Shown: positions 1 to 9,310, counted from the stretch's first letter. The stretch is DNA of 64,000 nucleotides from Salibacterium halotolerans (GCF_900115625.1 NZ_FOXD01000001.1:62001-126000); one strand, 5' to 3'. The notes: generated from the sequence alone by a model not told the origin. Numbers and translations: made by a program.

Positions 1-457
1 GGCCCTGATCTCCTGCCGCCCAGAAATCAAAAAACGTGGACGTGCAGGCAATCAGAGCCACTCTTCCATTCGGTGTCTCGAGATAGGAAGGGGCAGAGGC
101 ATCGGCGAGGTTCGCCCCTGTACCGGCATAGACGAAGTCCCGGTTTTTTACATGTTCTTCGGTGGCGTGCAGCCCGCCGTACAGATAATCGAGCGCATGA
201 TTGGTCGCGCCGTTTAACATGTTAAACCCATAAAAGGAGAGATCATCGAGCACGCCGGGTTCAGCCATCGCCCACGTTCCGCCGCTGACAGGAGAAGGAA
301 TACCTTCCCGGTTGTGGGTGGTAACTTCGAGGTTGGCAAAACGGACGTCCGCCTGCATCAGGAAGCGCTGCAACGCCAGCGCCTGCGATGCTTTCTCCGG
401 GAGTCTTCTAGTAATAAAGCAGTCTCCTGCTGCGGTGAAGGTGATGGGTCCGGTCAT
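1..457 (-). CDS. CapA-family protein, N-terminal part (runs off the window)
   Basis: Reading from the ATG at 457 to the window edge gives about 152 residues that resemble the N-terminal half of the CapA/PgsA family (capsule or poly-gamma-glutamate synthesis, metallophosphatase-like fold). Visible signatures are the early TAAGDCFITRRLP stretch, FANLEVTT near residue 43 and TNHALDY near residue 88, followed by an AGTG-NLADA segment. An aaaggaga ribosome site precedes the start. The gene follows the nitroreductase by 13 bases, so it is probably the last visible gene of the minus-strand catabolic operon. Why a CapA-like protein should sit there is unclear. The C-terminus is outside the window, so completeness cannot be judged. 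Confidence 0.8.
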   Translation of the reverse strand, partial: MTGPITFTAAGDCFITRRLPEKASQALALQRFLMQADVRFANLEVTTHNREGIPSPVSGGTWAMAEPGVLDDLSFYGFNMLNGATNHALDYLYGGLHATEEHVKNRDFVYAGTGANLADASAPSYLETPNGRVALIACTSTFFDFWAAGDQG

Positions 458-470
458 GCTGCATTCTCCT

Positions 471-1217
471 TTATTTTAGAGTGAATCCCTGGTCTTTCAG
501 AAACGCCGTCATCTGCGGGCGGCGCGGCGCGGCGAGGTAAGTCGCCATCTGCTCCGCCCAGCTTTCGAATTTCGGGTTGGACGGGCGGTTTTCGTAATAA
601 TCACGGGTTGATGTTTCAAACACCGGCAGCGCGCCCCGGATCCGCTGTTCCTCGTACTTATTTTCATGCCGGACGCCGGAGAGCGGGAACCTTGGTTTCT
701 GTCCAGGCAGATGCTCCGGAAAACCGAGACACATTCCCATGACAGGAAAGGTATACGTCGGAAGCTCAAGAAGCCGGGCGACATCGTACGGGCGGTTGCG
801 GATTCCTCCGATCATGACGCCGCCGAGCCTGTATGACTTGGCGGTAATAAAAGCGTTCTGGGCAGCTAAGGCGGCATCGACTGCGCCGACAAGTACATTT
901 TCGGATTCTGCCATTTCAAAAGCCGTTCCCTGCTCTCTGCTGATGATGTCATGTTTGTGAAAGTCCGCGGTGAAAACGAGAAAGACAGGGGCGGAGCCGA
1001 CGTAATGCTGCGGCCCGCACCATTGTTCCAGACTGCTGCGGACATCCGGGTCCGTGACGGAAATAATCGTATACGCCTGCACATTATGAGACGTCGGTGC
1101 CCACTGGGCAGACCGTATGATGTTCTCGAGCATCTCATCCGGCACCGGATCCGCCTTGAAACGGCGTATGGAGCGGTGGTTCTGAATCAATTCGGACGTT
1201 GGATTACGATGTTCCAT
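471..1217 (-). CDS. NfsA-type NAD(P)H-dependent nitroreductase/flavin oxidoreductase
   Basis: The 248-residue protein is a full-length member of the nitroreductase fold family, closest in style to NfsA-type enzymes that bind FMN and reduce nitro compounds, quinones or flavins with NADPH. The FMN-phosphate motif HRSIRRF lies at residues 14-20, and APTSHNVQ, typical of the family, follows near residue 40. The start overlaps the end of the upstream cyclic amidohydrolase gene by 14 bases and has no strong ribosome site, so translational coupling is likely. Its place in the operon may mean it handles an oxidised or nitro-substituted substrate or recycles flavin, but nothing in the sequence fixes the substrate. 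Confidence 0.85.
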   Translation of the reverse strand: MEHRNPTSELIQNHRSIRRFKADPVPDEMLENIIRSAQWAPTSHNVQAYTIISVTDPDVRSSLEQWCGPQHYVGSAPVFLVFTADFHKHDIISREQGTAFEMAESENVLVGAVDAALAAQNAFITAKSYRLGGVMIGGIRNRPYDVARLLELPTYTFPVMGMCLGFPEHLPGQKPRFPLSGVRHENKYEEQRIRGALPVFETSTRDYYENRPSNPKFESWAEQMATYLAAPRRPQMTAFLKDQGFTLK

Positions 1218-2628
1218 AGACTGTCTGCCCAGTGCTCGAAGGTTGAATCAGTGTACCGTGCCCCTCTGACACCATATCGCCGTCTTTCATGACCGTACGG
1301 CCGCGGACGATTGTCTGGACCGGCCATCCTTTAATGTCAAAACCGTGATAGGCCGTTACTTTGCTTTTGCTGTGGAGCTTGTTTTGGTCGATGGTGCCTT
1401 CTTTGTCCATATCCACAATCGTAAAGTCCGCATCCGATCCGGGCTGCATCGTCCCTTTCTGCGGAGCGATGCCGAACAGGCGGGCTGGATTCTCAGAGAG
1501 AAGCTGGGCGGCGCGCTGCAGGGAAAGCCGTCCTTCACTTACAGCGTTCAGCATGAGCGGGGCAAGGGTTTCGATGCCGCACATGCCGGCCGGTATCGAC
1601 CAGAGGCTGCCGTCTTTTTCGTCCTGCGTATGCGGCGCGTGGTCGGAACACACGTGCGAAATGGTACCGTCGGCAATCCCGCGCCAGATCTCGTCCTGAT
1701 CGATTTTATGCTTTACCGGGGGGTACACCTTCATTTTCGGACCGACCCGATCGAAGTCCTCGGCTGATAAAAAGAGGAAGTGCGGGCACGTTTCGACCGT
1801 GACCGGCAGTCCTTCCTGCTGGGCTTTGCGTATCAGGCGGACGGACTCGCCGGCACTGACGTGGAGTACGTGAAAGCGGACGCCAGTGGCTTTTGCCATT
1901 TCGATCCCGGTTTGAACGGTCAATACTTCGGCGAGCGCCGGACGGCCTTCGAGCAGATCTTCGTACGTGGAGCCGCCGCGTTCTTCCACCCGGGAGGTGA
2001 GCGTCTGGATGAGATCATTATTTTCCGCGTGTACCGCAAACACCTGGCCGGTCTTCGCAACGTTTTCCATCATTTTGTATACCTCTCCGTCATGAAACGG
2101 CGGGATGACGTTTTCCATGCCGGGTTTGTAGTTGTACATCAGCTGAAAGGTTTCGGCGTGTACAGCATAGCCCCAAAAGAATTTAAATCCGATGACTCCT
2201 TTATCGTGCAGGTCCGGGATGTGTTCTTCGTTCAGGTGGCCGAGACAGATGCCCCACAGTCCAAAATCGACGTTCGCCTGGGAACCGAGGTGCTCATGCT
2301 GACTGTCAAAGTGCTCGGCATCATTAACAGGCGGCGTCGTGTTCGGCATTTCAAATACAGTTGTGAGCCCGCCGGCTGCTGCGGCTCTGGTGGAATGCGT
2401 GAAATCTTCCTTGTGCGTGGGACCCGGATCACGGGAATGAATATGCGTATCCATAAACCCGGAAAACACGTATTTGCCTGCGGCATCAATATCTTCTTCC
2501 ACATCTCCCGGCAGTTCTTCGGTCGTAATGGCTGCAATACGGCCATCCTCCACATAAATATCCGCCTGGTACGTCTCTTTTCCTGTCACAATCGTTCCAT
2601 TTTTAATACGCTGCTGCCATGCCAACAT
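1204..2628 (-). CDS. cyclic amidohydrolase, dihydroorotase/allantoinase-like
   Basis: The 474-residue protein belongs to the amidohydrolase superfamily branch containing dihydroorotase, allantoinase and dihydropyrimidinase, which open cyclic ureides to N-carbamoyl acids. All metal-site elements are visible: H62 and H64 in THIHSRDPG, the expected carboxylated lysine K149 in GFKFFWG, H200 in VHAENND, H256 in HVLHVSAGE and D329 in CSDHAPH. The DPG following the HxH motif and the SDHAPH motif favour dihydroorotase or allantoinase over hydantoinase. The next operon genes encode PyrD- and PyrK-like subunits and a carbamoyl-amino-acid hydrolase, so the likely product is N-carbamoyl-aspartate or a similar ureido acid. 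Allantoin is the main alternative substrate. An aaaggatgatg ribosome site precedes the ATG. Confidence 0.8.
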   Translation of the reverse strand: MLAWQQRIKNGTIVTGKETYQADIYVEDGRIAAITTEELPGDVEEDIDAAGKYVFSGFMDTHIHSRDPGPTHKEDFTHSTRAAAAGGLTTVFEMPNTTPPVNDAEHFDSQHEHLGSQANVDFGLWGICLGHLNEEHIPDLHDKGVIGFKFFWGYAVHAETFQLMYNYKPGMENVIPPFHDGEVYKMMENVAKTGQVFAVHAENNDLIQTLTSRVEERGGSTYEDLLEGRPALAEVLTVQTGIEMAKATGVRFHVLHVSAGESVRLIRKAQQEGLPVTVETCPHFLFLSAEDFDRVGPKMKVYPPVKHKIDQDEIWRGIADGTISHVCSDHAPHTQDEKDGSLWSIPAGMCGIETLAPLMLNAVSEGRLSLQRAAQLLSENPARLFGIAPQKGTMQPGSDADFTIVDMDKEGTIDQNKLHSKSKVTAYHGFDIKGWPVQTIVRGRTVMKDGDMVSEGHGTLIQPSSTGQTVYGTS

Positions 2629-2706
2629 GCATCATCCTTTCTTGATCGGAATGGAAAAAGAATACAGGCTCCCCACGCTGCTTTCACATAAGGAAGCTGT
2701 CTCTTT

Positions 2707-3621
2707 CTAAATCTCCACGGTCCCCGTGAGATCGTTAATATCCATGATATCATGGCGGTCCATATACTCACGTATCTCTTCAATAACATCCGTCAGAGCG
2801 GTAGGGGTAATAAAGCTTGCGGTGCCGACCTGTACGGCGGAAGCGCCGGCGATGATCATCTCGATGGCGTCATTTCCGTTCATCACACCGCCGCAGCCGA
2901 TAATCGGAAGATCGGTCACCTGGGCGGTTTGATAAATCATACGCACCATAATCGGCTTCACCGCCGGACCAGAGAGTCCCCCCATGACATTACCGACCAT
3001 CGGCTTCCTCGATTCCGTATCTATGGCCATCGCCAGCATCGTATTGGCGACGGTGAGCGCATCGGCGCCGCCTGCATCCGCTGCTTTCGCAATCTCCTGA
3101 ATGCTTGTCACGTTCGGGGTGAGTTTAGCGATCAGCGGGATATCCGTTACCTTCCGGACCCGCTGCATCAGCTCATACGTCACGTCCGCATCCATGCCGA
3201 AAGCATGCCCGTCGCCTTTCAGGTTCGGGCAGGAAATATTCAGCTCAAGCGCGTCAATATCCGGGTGATTACCGAGAACATCAGACATCTCGACAAATTC
3301 ATCGATCGATTCCGCCGAAATGCTTGAAATCAGCGGAACGTCATAGGCGGAAAACTCCGGGATGGTTTTGGCAAGGTAAGCGTCCAGCCCTTTGGACTGA
3401 ATACCTATGGAATTAATCATGCCGGCGTAGGTTTCGCATACCCTCGGTGTATCATTGCCCGGCTGCGGATGTTTCGTGATGCTTTTTGGCACGATAGCGC
3501 CGATTTGGTTGAAATCGAGTGCTTCATGCATTTCCGGTCCGAACGCACCGGAAGCCGGCATCACAGGGTTCGGCAGGGTGAGGGATCCGATGGATATGCC
3601 CATTTTACGTTGTGCAATCAT
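2707..3621 (-). CDS. class 1B dihydroorotate dehydrogenase-like catalytic subunit
   Basis: The 304-residue TIM-barrel flavoprotein matches the catalytic subunit of class 1B dihydroorotate dehydrogenase (PyrD-B). Seen are the early PVMPASGAFG segment, INSIGIQSKG near residue 70, the catalytic-base motif NISCPN with C131, KLTPNVT, and the C-terminal GCGGV and VQVGTA phosphate-binding turns. Its start overlaps the stop of the PyrK-like gene by four bases (ATGA), typical of a stoichiometric complex. It lies with degradative genes and a PucR regulator rather than with a biosynthetic pyr operon. I infer it works in reverse as an NADH-linked orotate (or other pyrimidine) reductase. Unlike PreA-type dihydropyrimidine dehydrogenases it has no ferredoxin-like C-terminal domain. 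Confidence 0.85.
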   Translation of the reverse strand: MIAQRKMGISIGSLTLPNPVMPASGAFGPEMHEALDFNQIGAIVPKSITKHPQPGNDTPRVCETYAGMINSIGIQSKGLDAYLAKTIPEFSAYDVPLISSISAESIDEFVEMSDVLGNHPDIDALELNISCPNLKGDGHAFGMDADVTYELMQRVRKVTDIPLIAKLTPNVTSIQEIAKAADAGGADALTVANTMLAMAIDTESRKPMVGNVMGGLSGPAVKPIMVRMIYQTAQVTDLPIIGCGGVMNGNDAIEMIIAGASAVQVGTASFITPTALTDVIEEIREYMDRHDIMDINDLTGTVEI

Positions 3622-4406
3622 GAAATCACTACCTTTTCCAGTGGAAAGACCGGTCCTTCCAGACAGACCCGTACAGAGCGGTGCTTTCCTTCTTCCTCCA
3701 AATCGCAGACGCAGGCGAAACAGGCTCCCATCGCGCAGCCCATCTGCTCTTCGAGTGCAATTTCACCGGGCAGTCCGTATTCGGCGGCAAGTCGTTGGTT
3801 CAGCCGGGACAGCCGGCGCGATCCGCACGTATACAGCGCGTTCACGTCTTTTCGTTCGATAATATCGCGCATCTGCGATTCCACCGATTCCACACCGCTC
3901 GTTTCTTCTTCTTCGGTCACGTGATGCACTTCGGCTCCGAAATCCTGAAGGGTTTCCGCCGCGAGAAGATCATTTTTGGAACGGGCGCTTAGAATCGCGG
4001 TACAACGTACGCCTTTCCGCCCGGCTTCCTGGGCAAGTGCTGCCAGTGTGGCTATGCCCACACCGCGCGCGGTGAGAAGAATCTCATCAAAACCTGGATC
4101 CAATTTAAAGCCGTATCCGAGCGGACCGAGAAGGTCGGCCGTCTCCCCGGGCTTCTTTTTTGTTAAATCCTTCGTACCTTCGCCTTTGACGAGATACAAA
4201 AATTCGATCGTATCTTCTTCCCGGTTGATGCGGTAAATACTGAAAGGCCTCCGCAGAAACGGGAATGCGTTGTCGGAGCAGCGAATATGAAAAAACTGGC
4301 CGGGTTCGATACGCTCGTTCATATTCGACGTATCAATGGTCATATGCCAGTAACGCTCGGATACCTGCACATTGGTAAGAATGGGCAGGAGGTGCTGTTT
4401 CATCAT
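3618..4406 (-). CDS. PyrK-like electron-transfer subunit (FAD, 2Fe-2S)
   Basis: The 262-residue protein has the layout of PyrK: an FAD-binding barrel with RRPFSIYR at residues 52-59, a nucleotide-binding domain, and a C-terminal 2Fe-2S site with cysteines C224, C229, C232 and C248 spaced C-x4-C-x2-C-x15-C. It would pass electrons between NAD(H) and the PyrD-like partner encoded immediately downstream (ATGA overlap). One oddity is the nucleotide loop, which reads TARGVGIAT where PyrK normally has a three-glycine GGGxG loop, so cofactor affinity or specificity may differ. The gene overlaps the upstream hydrolase by four bases and has a good GGAGGTGAG ribosome site inside it. Confidence 0.85.
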   Translation of the reverse strand: MMKQHLLPILTNVQVSERYWHMTIDTSNMNERIEPGQFFHIRCSDNAFPFLRRPFSIYRINREEDTIEFLYLVKGEGTKDLTKKKPGETADLLGPLGYGFKLDPGFDEILLTARGVGIATLAALAQEAGRKGVRCTAILSARSKNDLLAAETLQDFGAEVHHVTEEEETSGVESVESQMRDIIERKDVNALYTCGSRRLSRLNQRLAAEYGLPGEIALEEQMGCAMGACFACVCDLEEEGKHRSVRVCLEGPVFPLEKVVIS

Positions 4407-5668
4407 GATCTCACCTCCATATGATTTTTAGAACGTCCTGCGTCTGCTTCAATGTGAACCGCGTGTTCCAGAACGTCCACCGCCTCCACCGTATGAGCCA
4501 GAGAGGTAAATTCATCCGGATGATGGCTCAGTCCATTGACAGACGGGACAAAAAGAAGACCCGAAGGCCATTGTTCAGCCATGTTCATCACGTCGTGTCC
4601 GGCGCCGCTCGGCATCCAAACCGGTGTCAGGTTCAAATTCGAACATATCTCTTTCAACCCGTTCTGGACCTGGGAAGAAAGCGGCACCGGTTGTTCTTCG
4701 GCGAGTGTCTCGATTTGAACAGAAAGACCGCGTGTTTGCTCCAGCAGCCCTGCCGTCTGCAGAAACTGCCGGTAGACCCGTTCCCGTGAAGCGGTGTCGG
4801 TACTTCGTATATCGACGTCGAAGCGGCACTGTCCCGGAATGACATTCATGGCTCCGGGGGAAGCTTCAATACTGCCGACAGTTGCGACCGTATGGTTGTC
4901 TTTTTCTTTCCGGGCGCCGGCTTCGAGATCGAGAATCAATGCAGAAGCGCCGGTCAATGCATCTCTGCGCATATCCATGCTGGTTGTGCCGGAGTGGGAT
5001 GCCTGGCCTTTGACATGCACCCGCAGCCGCAGCGGCGCGGCGATACCAGTGACAATACCGACTGGCAGCTGCTTGCTTTCAAGCACCGGACCCTGCTCTA
5101 TATGCAGTTCCATGAACGTTTTGATGTCAGACTGCGGGCGTCTGGCATCAGCAAGTTTTTCAAATGAAAAACCTGCCCGTTCCACAGCTTCCGGAAAAGG
5201 GATTCCATCTTTATCTTTCAGAGCCGCGAGTTTCGAAAGATCCGCTTTTCCGCTCATCAGCTTACTGCCGATTGTGGCGGTGCCGAACCGGGAAGATTCT
5301 TCAGCCCGGAATACAATAACTTCAACAGGGTGCGTGGTGCGTAAGTTTTTTTGATTCAGGCGGTGTATGACTTCCAGACCGGCCAGAACACCGAGTGTAC
5401 CGTCATACTGTCCGCCTGCGTAAACGGTATCCAGATGAGATCCGAGGGCGACTGCGGGGAAGTCGGCTGTTCCTTCCCGGCGGGCGATAAGGTTGCCGGC
5501 CGCATCATCGCGCACAGTCATTCCTTCTTTTTCACAGAGTCCGCGGAAGACATCCAGCGCATCCTGTTCTTCTCTTGTATACGCGAGACGATACAGGCCG
5601 GGAGCGGATGTTTTTCCGATATTATTCACCTGTTCCAGCCACTCATCGATACGTTCCAAACTCATCAT
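4403..5668 (-). CDS. M20-family N-carbamoyl-L-amino-acid hydrolase (HyuC/AllC-like)
   Basis: The protein of about 421 residues is a zinc-dependent amidase of the hydantoinase/carbamoylase group (peptidase family M20), which cleaves N-carbamoyl amino acids or allantoate to the amino acid, CO2 and ammonia. The metal ligands are all present: GSHLDT, YDGTLGV, FRAEESSRFG, ELHIEQGP and the late HHPDE. The position next to a dihydroorotase-like gene suggests a ureidosuccinase role on N-carbamoyl-aspartate, but beta-ureidopropionase and allantoate amidohydrolase look alike at this level. A GTG at 5674 is also in frame. I prefer the ATG at 5668 (or the next at 5665) because the AGAGGTG ribosome site overlaps the GTG. 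Confidence 0.85.
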   Translation of the reverse strand: MMSLERIDEWLEQVNNIGKTSAPGLYRLAYTREEQDALDVFRGLCEKEGMTVRDDAAGNLIARREGTADFPAVALGSHLDTVYAGGQYDGTLGVLAGLEVIHRLNQKNLRTTHPVEVIVFRAEESSRFGTATIGSKLMSGKADLSKLAALKDKDGIPFPEAVERAGFSFEKLADARRPQSDIKTFMELHIEQGPVLESKQLPVGIVTGIAAPLRLRVHVKGQASHSGTTSMDMRRDALTGASALILDLEAGARKEKDNHTVATVGSIEASPGAMNVIPGQCRFDVDIRSTDTASRERVYRQFLQTAGLLEQTRGLSVQIETLAEEQPVPLSSQVQNGLKEICSNLNLTPVWMPSGAGHDVMNMAEQWPSGLLFVPSVNGLSHHPDEFTSLAHTVEAVDVLEHAVHIEADAGRSKNHMEVRS

Positions 5669-5804
5669 GTCCACCTCTTCTTATAAGAATCGATATCTTA
5701 ACTGCTGTGAAAAACCCGTGTCATTGTCTTTATCTACATTTTAATATTCTGACGGTTTGGGTTTCCTCGGCTGCAGGGACATAATGCGGACTGCTTTTTC
5801 ATTG

Positions 5805-7412
5805 TCATCGATAACCATGATGGATGTAGTGCCCGATCTTCAGTCCGAGCTGAATCATCAATTTCCCTTCGGAATCCTGAAGGCTCCAGCCGGTTAATGT
5901 TTTGACTTTCTGTAGTCTGTACTTCAGGGTGTTGACGTGAATGTACAGACTGTCGGCCGCGGCTGATACGGATTCGTTGTGGTAAAAATATTCTTCTACA
6001 CTGCGGATGAGTTCAAGATTGTGCTTATCATCGTATTCGGCTAGAAGGCCGGCGGTTTCACGGTAAAACCTTGTCAGCTCCTCTTCTTCGCTTACCTGTG
6101 CGAGAAGGCGGTACACGCCGAGTTCATCATAATGAACCGGTCGGCTGTCCTGCAGGTGGAGAGTGCGGCTGATCGACAAAGCGGTTTCGGCCTGCTCAAA
6201 CGTTTCCTGCAGTTCGCTGAAGCTGCTGCTGCTCACTCTTCCCACTCCGGCGAACGGCGTCTTCGCAAACATTTTCTCAAATTCGCGGATGAAACGGTTA
6301 ATATCGATTAGTGCCCGTTCCTCTCCTTTGCCTTTCGTTGGATACAGGATGTACAGCACGTGATGCATCATGCCCACAACGGCGTGCGGTTCGATGTGAT
6401 GAATGATCATTTCAAGCTTTGTCATATGATCGGTCAAAAACGCACCTGTCGTATCCGCCTGTTCAAAATAAACCGCACAGCACATGTAGCACCGTTCCGG
6501 AAGAATATTGTAGCCCCGCGCTTTTTCTTCCAGATCTTTTGTGTGGGAGGTGCTCCCTTTAAACAACGCCCGGAAAAAATCACTCTTATACTGCAGTTCG
6601 ACTTCATAGCGGACTTTCCGGCGCATGAACTCCAGAGCCAGAACAGAGGAGGCGCGCTCGAGAATGGCGAGATCCGCCTCGATGTGATCGTGAGTGTCGT
6701 CCCAGCTGGAAATGGCGCCGTACAGCGTTCCGTCCACGATAATCGGGGCGGTGATACAGCTGACCGCTCCTGCTTCTTTGTGTCTGCGTTTCAGCCGGAT
6801 CGGCCGCTGCACATGCTCAAGCTCCTCGATCTGCTGATGCTTGAAATCGTGAAACGGACTGTTTAACAGGGGGGTGTCAACGAAAGAGACGAGACTTTCA
6901 ATGGCAATATGATGCTTTGTCAGATGCGTCAAAATATCAATCAGAGATTGAATTCCCGGTTCATTCAGAGACACTTCGTTTAACAGACGGTAAGCTTCCT
7001 CCAGATCTTCCTGAAGAACAACTTTCTGGTCAAAAATCGTATTCATGACCGGAGACAGAATATCGAGATAACTGACGGGCTCTGGTATTTCTATGATCGG
7101 AAATCCGTATTTTTCGGCTTCCTCGAGAATCGGCAGGGGGATATCTTCGACGAAACGGTTCGGCTTGATCGCAAGCGCGGATGTTCCTTTTTCGTAAAGC
7201 TGTTTAATCAGCTGCTTCTGGGCCTCCGGGTCATCCTTGATCGGATACAGGCTGGTGAGCATCAGCTCTCTGCCTTTGAGCCAGCGGACAATATCAGGGA
7301 CTTCCATTATGGTGACGTACCGGATTTCGGCATCGAGCCCCTGGTAGCCGGCAATGACCCGGCATTCACGGAGTCCTCCTATTTTCATGGCATCCTGCAG
7401 CGATATAGTCAT
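5805..7412 (-). CDS. PucR-family transcriptional regulator
   Basis: The 535-residue protein has the PucR architecture: an N-terminal PucR domain (residues about 5-125, starting ISLQDAMKIGGL and containing RELMLTSLYP), a central GAF/GGDEF-like sensor region, and a C-terminal PucR helix-turn-helix near residues 470-530 (SVSAAADSLYIHVNTLKYRL). B. subtilis PucR controls purine and allantoin catabolism, so a member embedded between a transporter and ureide-degrading enzymes is probably the local activator. A GGGAG ribosome site lies just upstream of the ATG. The 130-base gap to the next gene (5675-5804) holds that gene's ribosome site and no clear terminator, so read-through is likely. Confidence 0.88.
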   Translation of the reverse strand: MTISLQDAMKIGGLRECRVIAGYQGLDAEIRYVTIMEVPDIVRWLKGRELMLTSLYPIKDDPEAQKQLIKQLYEKGTSALAIKPNRFVEDIPLPILEEAEKYGFPIIEIPEPVSYLDILSPVMNTIFDQKVVLQEDLEEAYRLLNEVSLNEPGIQSLIDILTHLTKHHIAIESLVSFVDTPLLNSPFHDFKHQQIEELEHVQRPIRLKRRHKEAGAVSCITAPIIVDGTLYGAISSWDDTHDHIEADLAILERASSVLALEFMRRKVRYEVELQYKSDFFRALFKGSTSHTKDLEEKARGYNILPERCYMCCAVYFEQADTTGAFLTDHMTKLEMIIHHIEPHAVVGMMHHVLYILYPTKGKGEERALIDINRFIREFEKMFAKTPFAGVGRVSSSSFSELQETFEQAETALSISRTLHLQDSRPVHYDELGVYRLLAQVSEEEELTRFYRETAGLLAEYDDKHNLELIRSVEEYFYHNESVSAAADSLYIHVNTLKYRLQKVKTLTGWSLQDSEGKLMIQLGLKIGHYIHHGYR

Positions 7413-7434
7413 TTTACTCCCACCAATTCATGTC

Positions 7435-8712
7435 TTAGTCAAAAAAATGGAGCAGAAACAGGGCGGATTCCGGAACATAGGTAATAATCAGAAGTGCCGC
7501 TATCTGCACGGCCAGAAAACGTTTCAGGCCGGGGATCATCTGCACCATGTTTAATTTAGAGATGGTCTGGGTGACGAATATATTGATGCCAAACGGTGGC
7601 GTATACATGCCGATGGCCAGGTTGCAGATCATCAGAATACCGAGATGGACCGGATCCACTCCGAGGCCCGATGCCGCTGGAAAGATCAGAGGCGCGACGA
7701 TAATGATGGCGGCTATTCCCTCCATGAACATGCCCATAATAAGCAGGGCGATGTTGATGAGCAGCAGAAACAAAAGCACCGAACCGACGTGTTCCGTGAC
7801 ATACCCGGCGATCTGCTGCGGAATGCCGGATCTCGTAAGCAGCCAGCCGAGGATCTGCGCGGAAGCGACAAGCACAAGTACCTGGGCGGATGTCACCGCG
7901 GACTCGACACAGACGTGATAGAATTTTTTCCACGTCATTTCCCGGTACACAAACATGCTGATAATCAGCGCATATACCGCAGATATTCCGGCGGCCTCGG
8001 TCGGGGTGAAGATACCGGCATATATTCCGCCGAGAATGATAACGGGGATCAAAAGCGCCCAGAACGCTTTCACCGTTGCCTGGATCAATTCCTTGAATGT
8101 GGCGCGCTTATCCCGGGGAAGGTTCTGTTTTTTTGAATAGAAATAAATATAGACGATTGTCACGATGCCAAAAATCAGCCCCGCGCCGATTCCTGCGGTA
8201 AACAATTCGCCGACGGACACGGACGTTACGACAGAAGCCAGCACAATCAAGGTGATACTCGGCGGTATAATAAGGGAAATTGATCCTGCAGACGCGAGCA
8301 GTCCTGCAGCAAAGGCGGGATCATATTTCCGGCGCACAAGCTCGGGATACATGATTTTCCCTATGGCAACAACGGTAGCCGGACTCGATCCGGACAGCGC
8401 GCCGAAAAACATGCTGGATACCTGGGTCGTCATAGCGACACCTCCGGCCAGGTGTCCGACAAGTGCGCGCGCCCAGCGGAGAAGCCGGTCGGACAGACCA
8501 CCGCCTTCCATAATATTGGCAGCCAGAATGAAAAACGGCAGGGCCATTAAAGCAAACTGGTCGAGCCCTGCGAACATACGTTGGACAAGAATCATAGGTT
8601 CTATGTTGCTGAGCAGCAAAACACTGACAAAAGAAGCCAGCCCGAGTGACACAAAAATCGGGGCACTGATGAATAACAGGATGATGATAAGAATGATCAG
8701 TAATGTAATCAT
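7435..8712 (-). CDS. dctM: TRAP transporter large permease DctM
   Basis: The 425-residue, highly hydrophobic protein is the large (12-TM) membrane subunit of a tripartite ATP-independent periplasmic-type transporter. Typical family features include the N-terminal ITLLIILIIILLFISAPIFVS helix, the conserved SGSSPATVVAIG loop near residue 110, and the C-terminal PFGINIFV segment. It would drive sodium- or proton-coupled uptake of a carboxylate delivered by the lipoprotein DctP. Its start overlaps the dctQ stop by four bases. The operon context suggests the substrate is a carboxylated cyclic ureide such as orotate or dihydroorotate, which resembles C4-dicarboxylates; this is inference. Confidence 0.93.
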   Translation of the reverse strand: MITLLIILIIILLFISAPIFVSLGLASFVSVLLLSNIEPMILVQRMFAGLDQFALMALPFFILAANIMEGGGLSDRLLRWARALVGHLAGGVAMTTQVSSMFFGALSGSSPATVVAIGKIMYPELVRRKYDPAFAAGLLASAGSISLIIPPSITLIVLASVVTSVSVGELFTAGIGAGLIFGIVTIVYIYFYSKKQNLPRDKRATFKELIQATVKAFWALLIPVIILGGIYAGIFTPTEAAGISAVYALIISMFVYREMTWKKFYHVCVESAVTSAQVLVLVASAQILGWLLTRSGIPQQIAGYVTEHVGSVLLFLLLINIALLIMGMFMEGIAAIIIVAPLIFPAASGLGVDPVHLGILMICNLAIGMYTPPFGINIFVTQTISKLNMVQMIPGLKRFLAVQIAALLIITYVPESALFLLHFFD

Positions 8713-9230
8713 AGGGAGTCTCCTTCGTTCACGTTGTTCTCGGATGGCTCTTCTTTATTCATCAGAAGCTGAATCGAGACGGTGACAAGATGAAAAATGG
8801 AGAGCAGGCATCCAATCGGTATAATCAGGTATACCCAGTAAATGGCTATCTCAAGAGAAGGGGTGATCTGCCCCGTATTCATGGAAAACAACACGAGTTC
8901 CAACCCGAAATACCCAAGAAAAGCCATAAACAGAATGGAGAGAAGGTAAACAGTAAGCCTCACAGCTTTCGTGACACGTTCGGATAGGTAATTCAAAATG
9001 AAATCAATACCGACATGCATCCCTTTACGAAAGCAGATAGCCATTCCGATAAATGTAATCCAGATCATCATATACCGAATCAGTTCGTTCGCCCAGCTGG
9101 CATTGGCGTTAAAGCCAAACCGCATCACCACATTGAAAAATAACACAGCGGTCGCGGCGATAATCAGCAGGCCGATAATGGCTTCCTCCGTTTTATAAAA
9201 TGAGCGAAGCCCTTTCTGTAAAGCGTTCAT
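8709..9230 (-). CDS. dctQ: TRAP transporter small permease DctQ
   Basis: The 173-residue protein has four predicted membrane helices and the hallmarks of the DctQ family, including NASWANELIRYMMIWITFIG near residues 40-60 and the following FRKGMHVGIDF. It forms the membrane complex with DctM. It lies 80 bases downstream of dctP, separated by a stem-loop, and overlaps dctM by four bases. This is the usual P-Q-M gene order. Confidence 0.92.
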   Translation of the reverse strand: MNALQKGLRSFYKTEEAIIGLLIIAATAVLFFNVVMRFGFNANASWANELIRYMMIWITFIGMAICFRKGMHVGIDFILNYLSERVTKAVRLTVYLLSILFMAFLGYFGLELVLFSMNTGQITPSLEIAIYWVYLIIPIGCLLSIFHLVTVSIQLLMNKEEPSENNVNEGDSL

Positions 9231-9263
9231 GACGAGCCTCCTTTCAAGACATGCTTCATGGAA

Positions 9264-9300
9264 CAGAGAACCAGCAGCCTGTCAGCATACTGGTTCTCTG
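9264..9300 (-). promoter_or_regulatory. intercistronic stem-loop between dctP and dctQ
   Basis: A perfect 11-bp inverted repeat (CAGAGAACCAG at 9264-9274 and its complement at 9290-9300) with a 15-base loop lies between dctP and dctQ. No T-run follows on the minus strand, so it is probably not a full terminator. Such structures often protect the upstream mRNA or attenuate read-through, so the binding protein is made in excess over the permeases. Confidence 0.6.
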
Positions 9301-9310
9301 CAGAATCTGC

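Noticed and set aside
1204-5668. Firm assignment of the catabolic operon to allantoin breakdown
   Set aside because: PucR, a cyclic amidase and a carbamoyl hydrolase would fit allantoin, but the PyrD/PyrK pair has no role there and no other allantoin or urate genes are present.
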